A stretch of DNA of 64,000 nucleotides from NCBI RefSeq assembly GCF_018613195.1, contig NZ_JAGGQQ010000019.1:124001-188000 (forward strand), read 5' to 3'. A model generated the notes under the pieces. It worked only from the letters and a program-made list of their open reading frames with translations, had not been told where the DNA came from and did no database searches. The stretch is from Bacillus sp. ISL-45. GTDB taxonomy: Bacteria; Bacillota; Bacilli; Bacillales; Cytobacillaceae. The position numbers and the translations under genes are program-made. This document shows, piece by piece, positions 25,376 through 35,099 of the stretch; positions within the stretch are counted from its first letter, which is position 1, and the number at the start of each line of letters is the position of its first letter.

Positions 25376-26773
25376 ATGTTTAGATTATCTTCAAAGGTTC
25401 TTGCCGGAACTCTGGCTATTACCCTGGCAGGAACAAGTCTTGCCTGGGCCTGTGAGGATGGGCAAAAAAGTTATATTGAAGCTGGAGTTTCCACATTTGG
25501 AGGAATTCCTCTTGTTAAGGGGACAAAAAACTTCATGAATCTGCAGGAAACAGCCGCAGTGCCTTTAAAAGAGCTGAAGGGATCTTCAGTGACGACTGCT
25601 GATGTGTTTGCCCATAAAGGATTTGCCTACCTCGGAACTCACAGAGGAAAGATGACAAACGAGGGAGTCAGAATTTTTGACATGAAAGACCCTGCAAATC
25701 CTAAGGAAGTAGCCGTCATCGGAAATGACATTCCAGGAACATGGCAGGAAAAAGTCATTGTTCGATCTGTCAGTACCCCGTCTTTCCAAGGGGATATAGC
25801 TGCCATCAGTGTCCAAAGAGTGGATAAGGAACGATATGGCTATGAAGGGGAAACATCTCCAAATGGCGGAGTGGTTCTTTACGATGTTACCAATCCTGCG
25901 TCACCGAAGAAATTAGGCTTTTGGAAAACTCCTTCTGAACTGCCAACTGGAACTCATGAATTCTGGCTGACAGAGCAAAACAACCGTTTAATTCTGCTGG
26001 CAACCAACTACCAGGCTAAAAGATATAAAGACAAGGGAGTTAAAGTGAATGACTTCTCCATTGTTGATGTAACAGATCCAACTCAGCCAAAAGAGTTGTC
26101 CAACTGGGATCCAACTGAAGTAGGCGGTGCTTTTGACGGCAATTATACATATAAGGATGAGACAGGAGCGTCAAGGACTGCATTCCTTCACAGTGTGATT
26201 GCGGACGAGACTGGTAAGTATGCGTATCTGTCCTACTGGGATCTGGGTACGATTATTTTAGCCATTGAAGATCCGGCAAATCCGAAATTTGTGGGCCGTA
26301 CCAAATTTGAACGTGATGTTCAAGGAGCTGCCCATTCAGCTGCACTTGCACATGGCGGGAATATTCTCATCGAAACAAGGGAAGTGTTTAATCCGGATCC
26401 ACATGATCCAGCATTCGAGAGAGGATGGGGCTATGTCCGAGTCTATGATATTAAGGACAAGAGCAATCCAGTATTGCTGAGCACATTCCGAACATTGAAT
26501 TCGGCTGTTCAGATTAAAGCAGGCGAAAGACAGCCAGGAACCTATACAGTTCACGATCCAAAAGTCAGAGGAAACACTCTTTATCTGTCCCATTACTCAG
26601 ACGGGATTCGAATGGTTGACCTAACAGATCCTAGCAACCCAGTTGAAGTCGGTTCATATGTATCCGATAAGGCAAATGTTTGGGGAGTTTTTGTCGACAG
26701 GAATTATATACTTGCTTCAGATATGGGCCAGGGGTTGAAGGTGCTTCAGAAGAAAGGAACAGGGTTACGCTAA
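25376..26773 (+). CDS. Secreted LVIVD-repeat beta-propeller protein
   Basis: 465 residues. A signal peptide with hydrophobic core is followed by SLAWACED; cleavage is likely after SLAWA, near residue 25. At least six LVIVD repeats of 45-60 residues follow, each ending in a VxDPxxPxxV-like strand: FDMKDPANPKEV, YDVTNPASPKKL, VDVTDPTQPKEL, IEDPANPKFV, YDIKDKSNPVLL, VDLTDPSNPVEV. These build an extracellular beta-propeller. Family functions are mostly unknown (cell-surface binding is inferred). Monocistronic, flanked by terminators. Confidence 0.88.
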   Translation: MFRLSSKVLAGTLAITLAGTSLAWACEDGQKSYIEAGVSTFGGIPLVKGTKNFMNLQETAAVPLKELKGSSVTTADVFAHKGFAYLGTHRGKMTNEGVRIFDMKDPANPKEVAVIGNDIPGTWQEKVIVRSVSTPSFQGDIAAISVQRVDKERYGYEGETSPNGGVVLYDVTNPASPKKLGFWKTPSELPTGTHEFWLTEQNNRLILLATNYQAKRYKDKGVKVNDFSIVDVTDPTQPKELSNWDPTEVGGAFDGNYTYKDETGASRTAFLHSVIADETGKYAYLSYWDLGTIILAIEDPANPKFVGRTKFERDVQGAAHSAALAHGGNILIETREVFNPDPHDPAFERGWGYVRVYDIKDKSNPVLLSTFRTLNSAVQIKAGERQPGTYTVHDPKVRGNTLYLSHYSDGIRMVDLTDPSNPVEVGSYVSDKANVWGVFVDRNYILASDMGQGLKVLQKKGTGLR

Positions 26774-26833
26774 GAAGGAACAGCAGTATAGCCAAATTGC
26801 TGATCTGCTTAAAAATACTAGGTAAAGTAGGAT

Positions 26834-26868
26834 GATGATCTCTGTTTTTGACAGGGATCATCTTTTTT
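26834..26868 (+). terminator. Terminator after LVIVD gene
   Basis: GATGATCTCTGT pairs with ACAGGGATCATC (one mismatch), loop TTTTG, then TTTTTT. Confidence 0.85.
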
Positions 26869-27297
26869 ATATCCCACCATACTAGTTAATGGGGGGCTTG
26901 TAATTAAAAGGCATTTTGCTGGTCGTATTAAGTTTGCCTGCTCTTTTCTCACAAAAGAGTTAACTTTGGGAAGAAAAATAGGCAATTCAATCCTTTTTTG
27001 TAGTCAATAGCAACAAAGTTTGAGAAAAGAGCCATTTAAAAGACCCTGTGCAACAAGTCAGCTTCACAGGGTACATTTTAAGCTAGATTATAAAACTATT
27101 TTTCCAATAGGTCACTATAGTGGTCTCTTACCAAATGCGTCAATCCTCCTATTTCCCTTAACTCTGGTACTGAGAAATAAGGGAAATATGCAGGTAAACC
27201 CATAATGAAGATAGAATATTTAAAATATACAGAATATATAGCGTCAAAAACTTTAATTCATACAGTTTCAATATTGTATAAAAAAGGAGCAATTACC
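26869..27297 (+). other. Intergenic region with two inverted repeats before pucR-like gene
   Basis: ACCCTGTG (27043-27050) and CACAGGGT (27065-27072) form an 8-bp inverted repeat with a 14-base loop. CACTATAGTG (27113-27122) is a perfect 10-bp palindrome. Both may be regulator-binding sites or a weak terminator. The last 90 bases are very AT-rich. An open frame of 61 codons here has no ribosome site and is not called. Confidence 0.4.
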
Positions 27298-28917
27298 TTG
27301 TCTTTATATATCACGGTTGAGGATCTTTTACAGAGAAAGTACTTTGAGAATATTGAAGTCGTTGCGGGGCATGAGGGCCTGGGTCGCATTGTTAAATGGG
27401 TCCATGTGATGGATGTGACTAAAATCAGGAACCTTTTGAATGGGAAAGAGTTAATTTTGTCTACCGGGCTCGCATGGAAAGAGGACAAGAATTTGTTCTA
27501 TTCTGTTGTTGAGCAGTTAATTGAATCGCAGGCTGCTGCTCTTTGTTTTGAGATTGGTACTTACACTTCGATTCTGCCGCAGGAAATTATTGATCTCGCT
27601 AATGAACATCATTTCCCTATTATCCTTTTTAAACAAGAAGTTCCTTTCGTCAAGATTACCCAGGACATCCACACCCTTCTAATCAACCATCAGTACCAGA
27701 TGATTTCTGACCTTGAAGGCTATTCACAAGAGCTGAACAAGAAGCTATTAACAATTGAAAATCATCAAGAAATCCTCACTTTTATCCAACAGTATTTAAA
27801 AATTCAAATAGCCATCCTTTTTCATCCTTCTGATATTCAGTTTATTCCAAATGTAGATGAAAATGAGAAGAATGAACTTCTGCCTATCATGAATAGCCAT
27901 GTACCAGACCACTTATCAACTTCGATAGCAAGCGTTCCAATCCAGCTGCTCGGCGACAATAAAGCTGAGCTGTTCCTTCTTTCAAAAGGCAGGGATATTA
28001 CTGATTTTGACCGGCTGATTCTGGATCGGACGGCAACTGCTCTTGCACAGTTTCTCTTGCGAAAGCATTATTTCGAGGAGAAGCGGCGGAACGAGGAAAC
28101 GGAATTCCTGAATAACTGGCTGGAGGGAGAATGCAGTGAAGATGCGATTCAAGATTACATAGCCTATCATTCACCGCCAGTGGAGCCAAATGGGGGATTT
28201 GTCTGCTTGTGCAGGCTGGGGACAGCTGATTCATTTTCAAATCTCGATTTAACCTATTTTAAACTTTATGCAAGGACAATCTTTGAGCAGCAAGGATTTA
28301 CTTTTTATTCGATAGAGAAGAATGGTTTGTTGGCCTTTATTTTCTTGGATAAGAGAAGCACAGCCACCTGGAAGAAGAGGATGACAGAGGGAATTCACAA
28401 AATGCTGCAAAGCAATCTTAAAATCGGCAAATACAAATTCCAACATATGCTTGCGATTGGGAAATACGTACAGGAACTGAAAAACATTGGCGTGAGTTAT
28501 AAAACAGCTGCCGAGACACTCAGAATCCAGACACGCTGGAGCGAGCAAGAATCCTATTATTTCTATGATGACCTGCATATATACAGACTTATATCCCAGC
28601 TGGACGAGCATTTAGAGTTAAAGGAAATTGTGATGGAGTACCTGGAACCAGTGATTGAATATGACAAAAAGTATAATGCGAAGCTGATGGAAACTTTGAA
28701 AACCTATTTGTCATGTAATGGTTCAAAGCAAGAGACAGCGAAACGGCTTTATGTTGTTCGACAGACTCTCTATCATCGGCTTGATAAATTGGAAAATCTG
28801 CTTGGTGAGGACTTCATGAATCACGAAAAACGGCTGGCGATTGAGTTTATGATTTATTCTTATGACTATTTGATTTCATCCAGGCAGGTAAAAGAATCTG
28901 GACAAGAATTATTGTAG
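27298..28917 (+). CDS. PucR family transcriptional regulator
   Basis: 539 residues from TTG 27298, with AAAAGGAG 8 bases upstream; this start gives the family's usual beginning (LSLYITVEDLLQRKYFENIE). The frame is open 31 codons further but those codons match nothing. The N-terminal PucR domain has VVAGHEGLGRIVKWVHVMDV; the middle is GGDEF-like or GAF-like; the C-terminal HTH_30 has GSKQETAKRLYVVRQTLYHR. Such regulators control purine or amide catabolism in response to pathway metabolites. It stands upstream of, and presumably activates, the catabolic operon at 29059. Confidence 0.9.
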   Translation: MSLYITVEDLLQRKYFENIEVVAGHEGLGRIVKWVHVMDVTKIRNLLNGKELILSTGLAWKEDKNLFYSVVEQLIESQAAALCFEIGTYTSILPQEIIDLANEHHFPIILFKQEVPFVKITQDIHTLLINHQYQMISDLEGYSQELNKKLLTIENHQEILTFIQQYLKIQIAILFHPSDIQFIPNVDENEKNELLPIMNSHVPDHLSTSIASVPIQLLGDNKAELFLLSKGRDITDFDRLILDRTATALAQFLLRKHYFEEKRRNEETEFLNNWLEGECSEDAIQDYIAYHSPPVEPNGGFVCLCRLGTADSFSNLDLTYFKLYARTIFEQQGFTFYSIEKNGLLAFIFLDKRSTATWKKRMTEGIHKMLQSNLKIGKYKFQHMLAIGKYVQELKNIGVSYKTAAETLRIQTRWSEQESYYFYDDLHIYRLISQLDEHLELKEIVMEYLEPVIEYDKKYNAKLMETLKTYLSCNGSKQETAKRLYVVRQTLYHRLDKLENLLGEDFMNHEKRLAIEFMIYSYDYLISSRQVKESGQELL

Positions 28918-29058
28918 CCTGCAGAAAAGTAGGTTTTTTTTCAAAATGTAAAACATTCTCCGTTAGATTTTTTACAAAGTGTCTAATGAAACCTTGTCAA
29001 AAATACAAGATAATTTACATAGTTTAAAAATTCAGAAAATAGAGGAGGCTATCAACCA

Positions 29059-30522
29059 ATGAATGTGATCAGCGGAACGGATGTATTAAAGAACTATATT
29101 AACGGTGATTGGGTAGATGCCCAGTCCAATGAAACTCTTGAGGTCCCCAATCCAGCTACGAATGAAATATTAGCAAGGGTTCCTATTTCTTCTGCGGCAG
29201 ATGTAGATAAAGCTGTTAGCGCTGCCAAAACCGCGTTTGAATCTTGGAAAAACACTCCCGTGCCAAAAAGGGCACGAATTCTATATAAGTATCATTACTT
29301 ACTGACTGAGAATCACGAAAAGCTGGCCAGGTTGATTGTAGAGGAAAATGGTAAAGCCTATAAGGAAGCTTATGGGGAAGTGCAGCGGGGCATTGAGTGT
29401 GTAGAGTTTGCCGCTGGGGCACCAACGCTGATGATGGGCGAAAGCTTGTCCAATATAGCGGAGGAGATTGACTCTGAAATGTTCAGGTATCCACTTGGGG
29501 TAGTCGGAGGAATTACTCCATTCAACTTTCCGATGATGGTTCCGCTCTGGATGTTCCCTTTAGCCATTGCCTGTGGAAATACTTTCATACTGAAGCCTTC
29601 CGAAAGAACGCCACTTTTGGCAAATGAACTTGTGGCACTATTTTCAGAAGCGGGTGCTCCAAAAGGCGTATTGAACATTGTTCATGGAGCACATGATGTG
29701 GTGAACGGACTGCTTGACCATGAAGACGTCAAAGCCATTTCTTTTGTTGGTTCCCAGCCGGTTGCTAAGTATGTGTATGAAAGAGCGGCAGCCAATGGAA
29801 AGCGGGTTCAAGCACTGTCAGGGGCGAAGAACCACCATATTGTCATGCCTGATGCCGATGTGGCAAAGGCAGTAACAAATATCATCAGTTCCGCCTACGG
29901 AAGTGCTGGCCAGCGCTGCATGGCGTGCAGTGCGGTAGTTGTTGTCGGCGACAGAGAAGAATTTGTACAGGCATTAAAACAAAAGGCTAGCGAACTGGTG
30001 ATTGGAAATGGTTTAGATGATGAGGTCCTGCTTACTCCAGTGATTAGAGAATCACATCGCGAGAAGGTATTGGGATATATCGAAAAGGGAGTAGAAGAAG
30101 GAGCTTCACTGCTTCTGGATGGACGAAGTGCGTTGGACGAATTAAAGGACGGTACCTTCCTTGGTCCGACAATATTTGATCATGTTGAGCCTGACATGAC
30201 GATTGCCAGAGAGGAGATTTTCGCACCAGTGTTGAGTGTACTTCGTGCTGAGAATCTGGATGATGCGCTGGAGTACCTCCGGAAATCCCGTTTTGGCAAT
30301 GGAGCGACAATTTATTCGAAGGATGCAAAAGCAATCCGGCAGTTCAGGGAAGAGGCTGACACAGGAATGCTTGGAGTCAATGTAGGCGTTCCAGCCACGA
30401 TGGCTTTCTTTCCATTCTCCGGCTGGAAGGATTCCTTTTATGGAGACCTCCATGTGAATGGCAAGGATGGTGTGAACTTTTATACACGCAAAAAAATGAT
30501 TACTACTCGTTTTGATTATTAA
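29059..30522 (+). CDS. mmsA: CoA-acylating methylmalonate-semialdehyde dehydrogenase
   Basis: 487 residues, ATG with AGAGGAGG upstream. Aldehyde dehydrogenase fold of the MmsA/IolA group: [20 protein letters not shown] (cofactor domain), [16 protein letters not shown], and the catalytic Cys in [17 protein letters not shown]. It oxidises malonate or methylmalonate semialdehyde to acetyl- or propionyl-CoA with NAD and CoA. Next to an omega-aminotransferase and a ureidopropionase-like hydrolase, it probably finishes beta-alanine or beta-aminoisobutyrate catabolism rather than inositol use. Confidence 0.92.
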   Translation: MNVISGTDVLKNYINGDWVDAQSNETLEVPNPATNEILARVPISSAADVDKAVSAAKTAFESWKNTPVPKRARILYKYHYLLTENHEKLARLIVEENGKAYKEAYGEVQRGIECVEFAAGAPTLMMGESLSNIAEEIDSEMFRYPLGVVGGITPFNFPMMVPLWMFPLAIACGNTFILKPSERTPLLANELVALFSEAGAPKGVLNIVHGAHDVVNGLLDHEDVKAISFVGSQPVAKYVYERAAANGKRVQALSGAKNHHIVMPDADVAKAVTNIISSAYGSAGQRCMACSAVVVVGDREEFVQALKQKASELVIGNGLDDEVLLTPVIRESHREKVLGYIEKGVEEGASLLLDGRSALDELKDGTFLGPTIFDHVEPDMTIAREEIFAPVLSVLRAENLDDALEYLRKSRFGNGATIYSKDAKAIRQFREEADTGMLGVNVGVPATMAFFPFSGWKDSFYGDLHVNGKDGVNFYTRKKMITTRFDY

Positions 30523-30561
30523 ATTTAGCCACAAAACCCAAAGCGTAGGAGGAAGGCGGGC

Positions 30562-31917
30562 ATGACAAAGACAAAACAAGCAGAGGATTTTCTTGCAAAG
30601 GACCGGGATTATGTCTGGCATTCAATGAAGCCATATAACCCCGACAGTACCCTTATAGCAGAGAAAGCAGAAGGCTCATGGGTGACGGACCATAACGGCA
30701 AAAGATATCTCGATGCCATGGCGGGGCTTTGGTGCGTGAATGTTGGTTATGGTAGGAAGGAACTGGCCGATGCAGCTTATGAACAATTAAGGGAAATGTC
30801 CTATTTTCCTCTTAGCCAGAGTCATATACCGGCGATTAAACTGGCTGAAAAGCTGAATGATTTACTGGGAGATGATTATGTTTTCTTTTTTTCCAACAGT
30901 GGATCTGAAGCAAATGAAACTGCCTTTAAACTGGTAAGGCAGTATCATCAGCAAAATGGTGAACACAACAGGTACAAATTCATTTCTCGATACAGGGCCT
31001 ATCATGGAAATTCGATGGGCTCACTCGCGGCAACGGGGCAGGCACAGCGTAAATTTAAATATGAGCCATTGGCACCTGGATTCCTACATGTTGCTCCGCC
31101 AGATCTATATCGTGGCGCAGATCAAGATGACACCGAAGCAGCTAACCTTCAGTCAGTCCAGGACATCGACCGTGTGATGACTTGGGAGCTTGGCGAGACG
31201 ATTGCAGGAGTGATAATGGAGCCGATCATTACTGGAGGCGGGGTCATCGTTCCACCAGAGCAGTATATGAAAGGTGTGAAAGAGGTTTGTGAAAAACATG
31301 GTGCCCTGCTGATCGTGGATGAAGTGATTTGTGGATTTGGCAGGACGGGGATGCCATTTGGTTTCATGAATTATGGTGTTAAACCAGACATCATCACAAT
31401 GGCCAAGGGTATTACTAGCGCCTACCTTCCGCTTTCCGCTACAGCGGTCCGGAAAGAAATCTATGAAACTTTTAAAGGGTCTGAGGAATATGATTATTTT
31501 CGGCATGTGAATACGTTTGGCGGAAACCCTGCGGCTTGCGCTCTCGCTTTGAAGAACATTGAAATCATGGAAAATGAAAAATTGTTCGATCGTTCGAGAG
31601 AGTTGGGTGATTATTTAAAACAAAGTCTTTATGACCGGCTGAAGAATCACACTTTTGTAGGAGATGTAAGAGGGAAAGGGCTGCTGGTTGGTATTGAACT
31701 CGTCATTGATAAGGAATCGAAAGAGCCACTAAATGCTAGTCTTGTAAATAAGGTCATTAATGGTTGTAAAGAAAGAGGGTTGATAATCGGAAAAAATGGG
31801 GCGACTGTTGCGGGATACAATAATATTTTAACTTTGTCACCGCCACTCAATATAGAGCTGGAAGACCTAGATTTTATCATTCAGACACTCACGGAAGAAT
31901 TACAGAAAATACAGTAA
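30562..31917 (+). CDS. Omega-amino acid (beta-alanine type) aminotransferase, class III
   Basis: 451 residues. Fold type I PLP enzyme: FFSNSGSEANETAFKLVRQY, YRAYHGNSMGSLAATG, LLIVDEVICGFGRTG, and the PLP lysine in ITMAKGITSAYLPL. It belongs to the group of beta-alanine/taurine-pyruvate transaminases. It would convert beta-alanine (or beta-aminoisobutyrate) to the semialdehyde used by the preceding dehydrogenase. 39 bases after mmsA; ends in a terminator. Confidence 0.9.
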   Translation: MTKTKQAEDFLAKDRDYVWHSMKPYNPDSTLIAEKAEGSWVTDHNGKRYLDAMAGLWCVNVGYGRKELADAAYEQLREMSYFPLSQSHIPAIKLAEKLNDLLGDDYVFFFSNSGSEANETAFKLVRQYHQQNGEHNRYKFISRYRAYHGNSMGSLAATGQAQRKFKYEPLAPGFLHVAPPDLYRGADQDDTEAANLQSVQDIDRVMTWELGETIAGVIMEPIITGGGVIVPPEQYMKGVKEVCEKHGALLIVDEVICGFGRTGMPFGFMNYGVKPDIITMAKGITSAYLPLSATAVRKEIYETFKGSEEYDYFRHVNTFGGNPAACALALKNIEIMENEKLFDRSRELGDYLKQSLYDRLKNHTFVGDVRGKGLLVGIELVIDKESKEPLNASLVNKVINGCKERGLIIGKNGATVAGYNNILTLSPPLNIELEDLDFIIQTLTEELQKIQ

Positions 31918-31931
31918 AACAACCACCGAAG

Positions 31932-31968
31932 ACACTCGTAATTTCATTTTGGGATTACGAGTGTTTTG
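31932..31968 (+). terminator. Terminator within the catabolic cluster
   Basis: A perfect 11-bp stem ACACTCGTAAT (31932-31942) with ATTACGAGTGT (31954-31964), then TTTTG. The weak T-tail suggests partial termination before the hydrolase gene. Confidence 0.7.
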
Positions 31969-32058
31969 TCAAAATCCAAAAAACTGAGGGATTTTTCAGC
32001 ACATGGCTGTCACTACGCTTTGACTGAAAGGATTTTTAAAAATAGGAGGAGGGGAAAG

Positions 32059-33306
32059 ATGAAACTGCAAACTTTTACGATTAACAAACAGCGTTTGGAG
32101 CAGCGTATTGATGAGTTAGCAGAAATAGGCAAGATTGGGGACACTGGTGTCTGCCGATTGACCTTATCGAAAGAGGACAGGGAAGGAGTAGAGAAAGTAA
32201 AGAGCTGGATGGAAGAAGCAGGTCTTACAACAAGAATAGACCATTTTGGCAATCTGATTGGGAGGCTTGAAGGTAAAGATCCCGATTCTCCAATATTAAT
32301 GATTGGTTCCCATATTGATTCCCAGCCATATGGAGGAAGGTTTGATGGTGTCATCGGGGTGCTGGGCGGGTTAGAAGTCGCGCAAACGTTGAAGGAGCAA
32401 AATGTTTTACCGCGAATGCCAATTGAGGTTGTTGCGTTTAGTGATGAGGAGGGCTGCCGCTTTAATAAAGGGTTATTTGGAGTCCGGGGAATCCTTGGAC
32501 AGCTTGAAGAAGGCGAATTGGAGAGAAAAGATAAAGATGGAATGACCAGGCGCGAGGCATTGAAGGAGTTTGGCTGTGACCCTGATAGGTTAAAAGAATC
32601 AGAATATCAAGAGGGAAGTATCTCTGCCTTCCTGGAAATGCATATTGAGCAGGGCCCAATCCTGGAAAAGAATGACCTCCCGGTTGGCATTGTCACCGGA
32701 ATTTCTGGCCCTTTATGGCTGACAATAGAGTTAGAAGGCTTTGCTGGCCATGCAGGTTCTGTGCCTATGGCAATGAGGCAGGATGCACTGGTGGGAGCAG
32801 CAAAAATCATTGTGGCGCTGAATGAACTTGCTGGTGAAGATCCTGATGCTCCAACAGTAGGAACTGTGGGAAGCATGAGTATTTTCCCGGATTCTCGTAA
32901 TATTATTCCTGAAAAAGTTACCTTCACTGTGGATTTAAGAGATATTGATATTAATAGACGACATCGGATCGAAGAGAGATTATTTGAGTGTATTGCTGAA
33001 ATCTCAAATCAACACAGCCTTACTTACAGAATTCATGAGGACACGAATAGTGAGCCGAGGTACTGTTCCGAGGAAATAATCGAATTGATGAGAGAGGAAA
33101 GCAAAAATATTGGACTGGATACCATTGAATTAATGAGCGGTCCATTCCATGACTCTCTTGCTATGTCCTATGTGTGCGATTATGGGATGATCTTCGTTCG
33201 CTGCAAGGATGGAATCAGCCATAATCCTAAGGAATTTTCTGCATTTGAAGATATATCCTTAGGAACAGAATTACTCTATCGAACAACCATTAGAATGACA
33301 GAATAG
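32059..33306 (+). CDS. Zn-dependent N-carbamoyl amino acid hydrolase / beta-ureidopropionase family
   Basis: 415 residues from ATG 32059, with AGGAGGAGGGG upstream; the frame is open 31 codons earlier without support. M20-family amidase motifs: GSHIDSQPYGGRFDGVIGVL, AFSDEEGCRFNKGLFG, LEMHIEQGPILE, and the C-terminal HDSLAMSYVCD. The family hydrolyses N-carbamoyl-(beta-)amino acids, allantoate or ureidoglycine. Neighbouring beta-alanine genes favour ureidopropionate as substrate; allantoate is the main alternative given the PucR regulator. Confidence 0.85.
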   Translation: MKLQTFTINKQRLEQRIDELAEIGKIGDTGVCRLTLSKEDREGVEKVKSWMEEAGLTTRIDHFGNLIGRLEGKDPDSPILMIGSHIDSQPYGGRFDGVIGVLGGLEVAQTLKEQNVLPRMPIEVVAFSDEEGCRFNKGLFGVRGILGQLEEGELERKDKDGMTRREALKEFGCDPDRLKESEYQEGSISAFLEMHIEQGPILEKNDLPVGIVTGISGPLWLTIELEGFAGHAGSVPMAMRQDALVGAAKIIVALNELAGEDPDAPTVGTVGSMSIFPDSRNIIPEKVTFTVDLRDIDINRRHRIEERLFECIAEISNQHSLTYRIHEDTNSEPRYCSEEIIELMREESKNIGLDTIELMSGPFHDSLAMSYVCDYGMIFVRCKDGISHNPKEFSAFEDISLGTELLYRTTIRMTE

Positions 33307-33341
33307 GAAGGTTCCCTATAACCGAAGAGGAGTTGAAAAAG

Positions 33342-33563
33342 ATGAGCAAATCTAAATTTAACACGCTCTATATCGCTGTCGGGCTGATACCGTTTTTAAT
33401 GCTCGTGTTTCCGTTTTTCGAGATTGCGAATCGTGCAACCCCGATTATATTCGGCTTACCCTTCTCATTTTTCTGGGTAATCCTGTGGATTGTCATTACG
33501 TTTGTAGCATTGGTGGTACTCTATCGTTTAGATCCAGATCAGGATGAGGAGGAGGATGTGTAA
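33342..33563 (+). CDS. DUF3311 small membrane protein
   Basis: 73 residues from ATG 33342 (GAGGAG 9 bases upstream; the in-frame TTG 33333 abuts it). Two membrane segments (about 8-28 and 38-60) and an acidic tail DPDQDEEEDV. DUF3311 proteins sit directly upstream of sodium:solute symporters and are likely a small subunit. Its TAA overlaps the next ATG by one base (TAATG). Confidence 0.88.
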   Translation: MSKSKFNTLYIAVGLIPFLMLVFPFFEIANRATPIIFGLPFSFFWVILWIVITFVALVVLYRLDPDQDEEEDV

Positions 33564-35029
33564 TGCCAGGATGGCAAATTGCTCTAATCATGATGATATT
33601 TTACCTTGTCATTGCTCTTTTTGTGGGTATTATGGCGGGAAGAGGCAGAGATGGCAGTTCACTGGATGAATTTGCGGTAGCAGGCGGAAAGCTTGGTTTG
33701 TTTGTGATGTGGTTCTTGATGGGAGGAGCTGTTTTTAGTGCTTTCTCATTTTTAGGAGCACCAGGATGGGCGTATTCAAAAGGAGCTCCGGCATTATATA
33801 TCATTACTTATACTGCCTTTGCCATTCTCCCATGGTACATCATTGGTCCAAAAATAGGGAAAATCGGCAGGAAATATCGTCTTTATACTGTTGCAGGGTT
33901 TTTAAAGGGAAGATTTAACAGCCCGGCATTGGCGGTACTTGTTGGATTGATTGCGCTTTTTGCATCCATTCAATATCTAGCTACACAGATGTCGGGTATG
34001 GCCATTATTTTTAACATCATGACCGAAGGAAGGATTCCATTCTGGCTTGGTGCACTGTTATCATATGGAATCGTTGTTGTTTATGTAGCAACTGGTGGAC
34101 TGCGTGCAGCTGCGTGGTCTGATGTATTCCAGGGTTTATTGATGATCCTGATTTCATGGATAGTGGGTTTAACAATTGTTTATCAATTGCATGGCGGAAC
34201 GACTGAAATGTTCGCTTCTATCGCGAGAGAGACACCAGAATTCCTTCAAATAGGGAAAGAAGGTTCTTCAATGGGGACTGTTGCTTATACAACAACCATT
34301 CTGGTATCCGTTATTGGATTTTTAATGTGGCCTCATTTGTTCTCTAAGTCATACGCTTCCAATTCCAGGACGATTAAAAAGACTGTGCTTGCATACCCAA
34401 TTTTCGCCTTGTTTTTAGTTCCACTTTTACTAGTAGGTTTCGCTGCTAAAGGGGTTGTTGATTCTGGACAACTGGAAAGTGCTGATCAGGTTTTGCCATA
34501 TTTGATTACAACGGTCATGAATTTACCTGGCTGGCTGTATGGCCTTGTCGGAGCTGGCGCGCTTGCTGCTGCCATGTCTACCGCCGATGCAATTACCCAT
34601 AGTGCTTCTTTGGAGGTTACTGATGGAGTAGTCAAATCCATTTGGAAGGATCTCTCAGACAAAACAACACTTCTTATCATGCGTGTTGGTGTATTTGTTA
34701 TCGGAGCATTAGCTTACTATATTAGCGTATTTGGCGGGCAGGGATTGATCGCCTTGTTATTAGGTGCTTATGGTTCCATTGTCCAATTTGCTCCCGGAGT
34801 GTATAGTGCGCTTTTTTGGCGAAGAGCAACGACTCAGGGGGTTATCTCAGGGTTGGTTGTAGGAACAATCGTCAATTACTATTTCCAACTAGTTGCAACT
34901 TCTACTCCCTTTGGTATCCACGCGGGTATTTTAGGGTTAATTTCTAACATTGTCATAATGGTCACAGTTAGTTATTTAACAAGAGCACAAACCGAAGATG
35001 AAGTTAATCGTTATGTCGATGTAGCATAA
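33563..35029 (+). CDS. Sodium:solute symporter (SSS family)
   Basis: 488 residues, about 13 membrane helices. Family signature around FAVAGGKLGLFVMWFLMGGA and GAYGSIVQFAPGVYSALFWR; the conserved AAMSTADAITHSASLEVTDG segment lies near residue 335. Coupled to the DUF3311 gene by a one-base overlap, with GAGGAGG upstream. Likely imports the substrate of the catabolic cluster (a ureido or amino acid, or a monocarboxylate). Confidence 0.92.
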   Translation: MPGWQIALIMMIFYLVIALFVGIMAGRGRDGSSLDEFAVAGGKLGLFVMWFLMGGAVFSAFSFLGAPGWAYSKGAPALYIITYTAFAILPWYIIGPKIGKIGRKYRLYTVAGFLKGRFNSPALAVLVGLIALFASIQYLATQMSGMAIIFNIMTEGRIPFWLGALLSYGIVVVYVATGGLRAAAWSDVFQGLLMILISWIVGLTIVYQLHGGTTEMFASIARETPEFLQIGKEGSSMGTVAYTTTILVSVIGFLMWPHLFSKSYASNSRTIKKTVLAYPIFALFLVPLLLVGFAAKGVVDSGQLESADQVLPYLITTVMNLPGWLYGLVGAGALAAAMSTADAITHSASLEVTDGVVKSIWKDLSDKTTLLIMRVGVFVIGALAYYISVFGGQGLIALLLGAYGSIVQFAPGVYSALFWRRATTQGVISGLVVGTIVNYYFQLVATSTPFGIHAGILGLISNIVIMVTVSYLTRAQTEDEVNRYVDVA

Positions 35030-35039
35030 AAAAATAGAT

Positions 35040-35079
35040 TCGCCAGACAGGATTTTGTAATATGTGTCTGGCGATTTTT
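35040..35079 (+). terminator. Terminator after symporter
   Basis: TCGCCAGACA (35040-35049) pairs perfectly with TGTCTGGCGA (35065-35074), followed by TTTTT. Confidence 0.88.
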
Positions 35080-35099
35080 CCATTTGAAAGGAGAGGCAT

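Noticed and set aside
27020-27205. 61-codon plus-strand frame before the PucR-like regulator
   Set aside because: No ribosome site, no domain, and it spans the inverted repeats; most likely non-coding.
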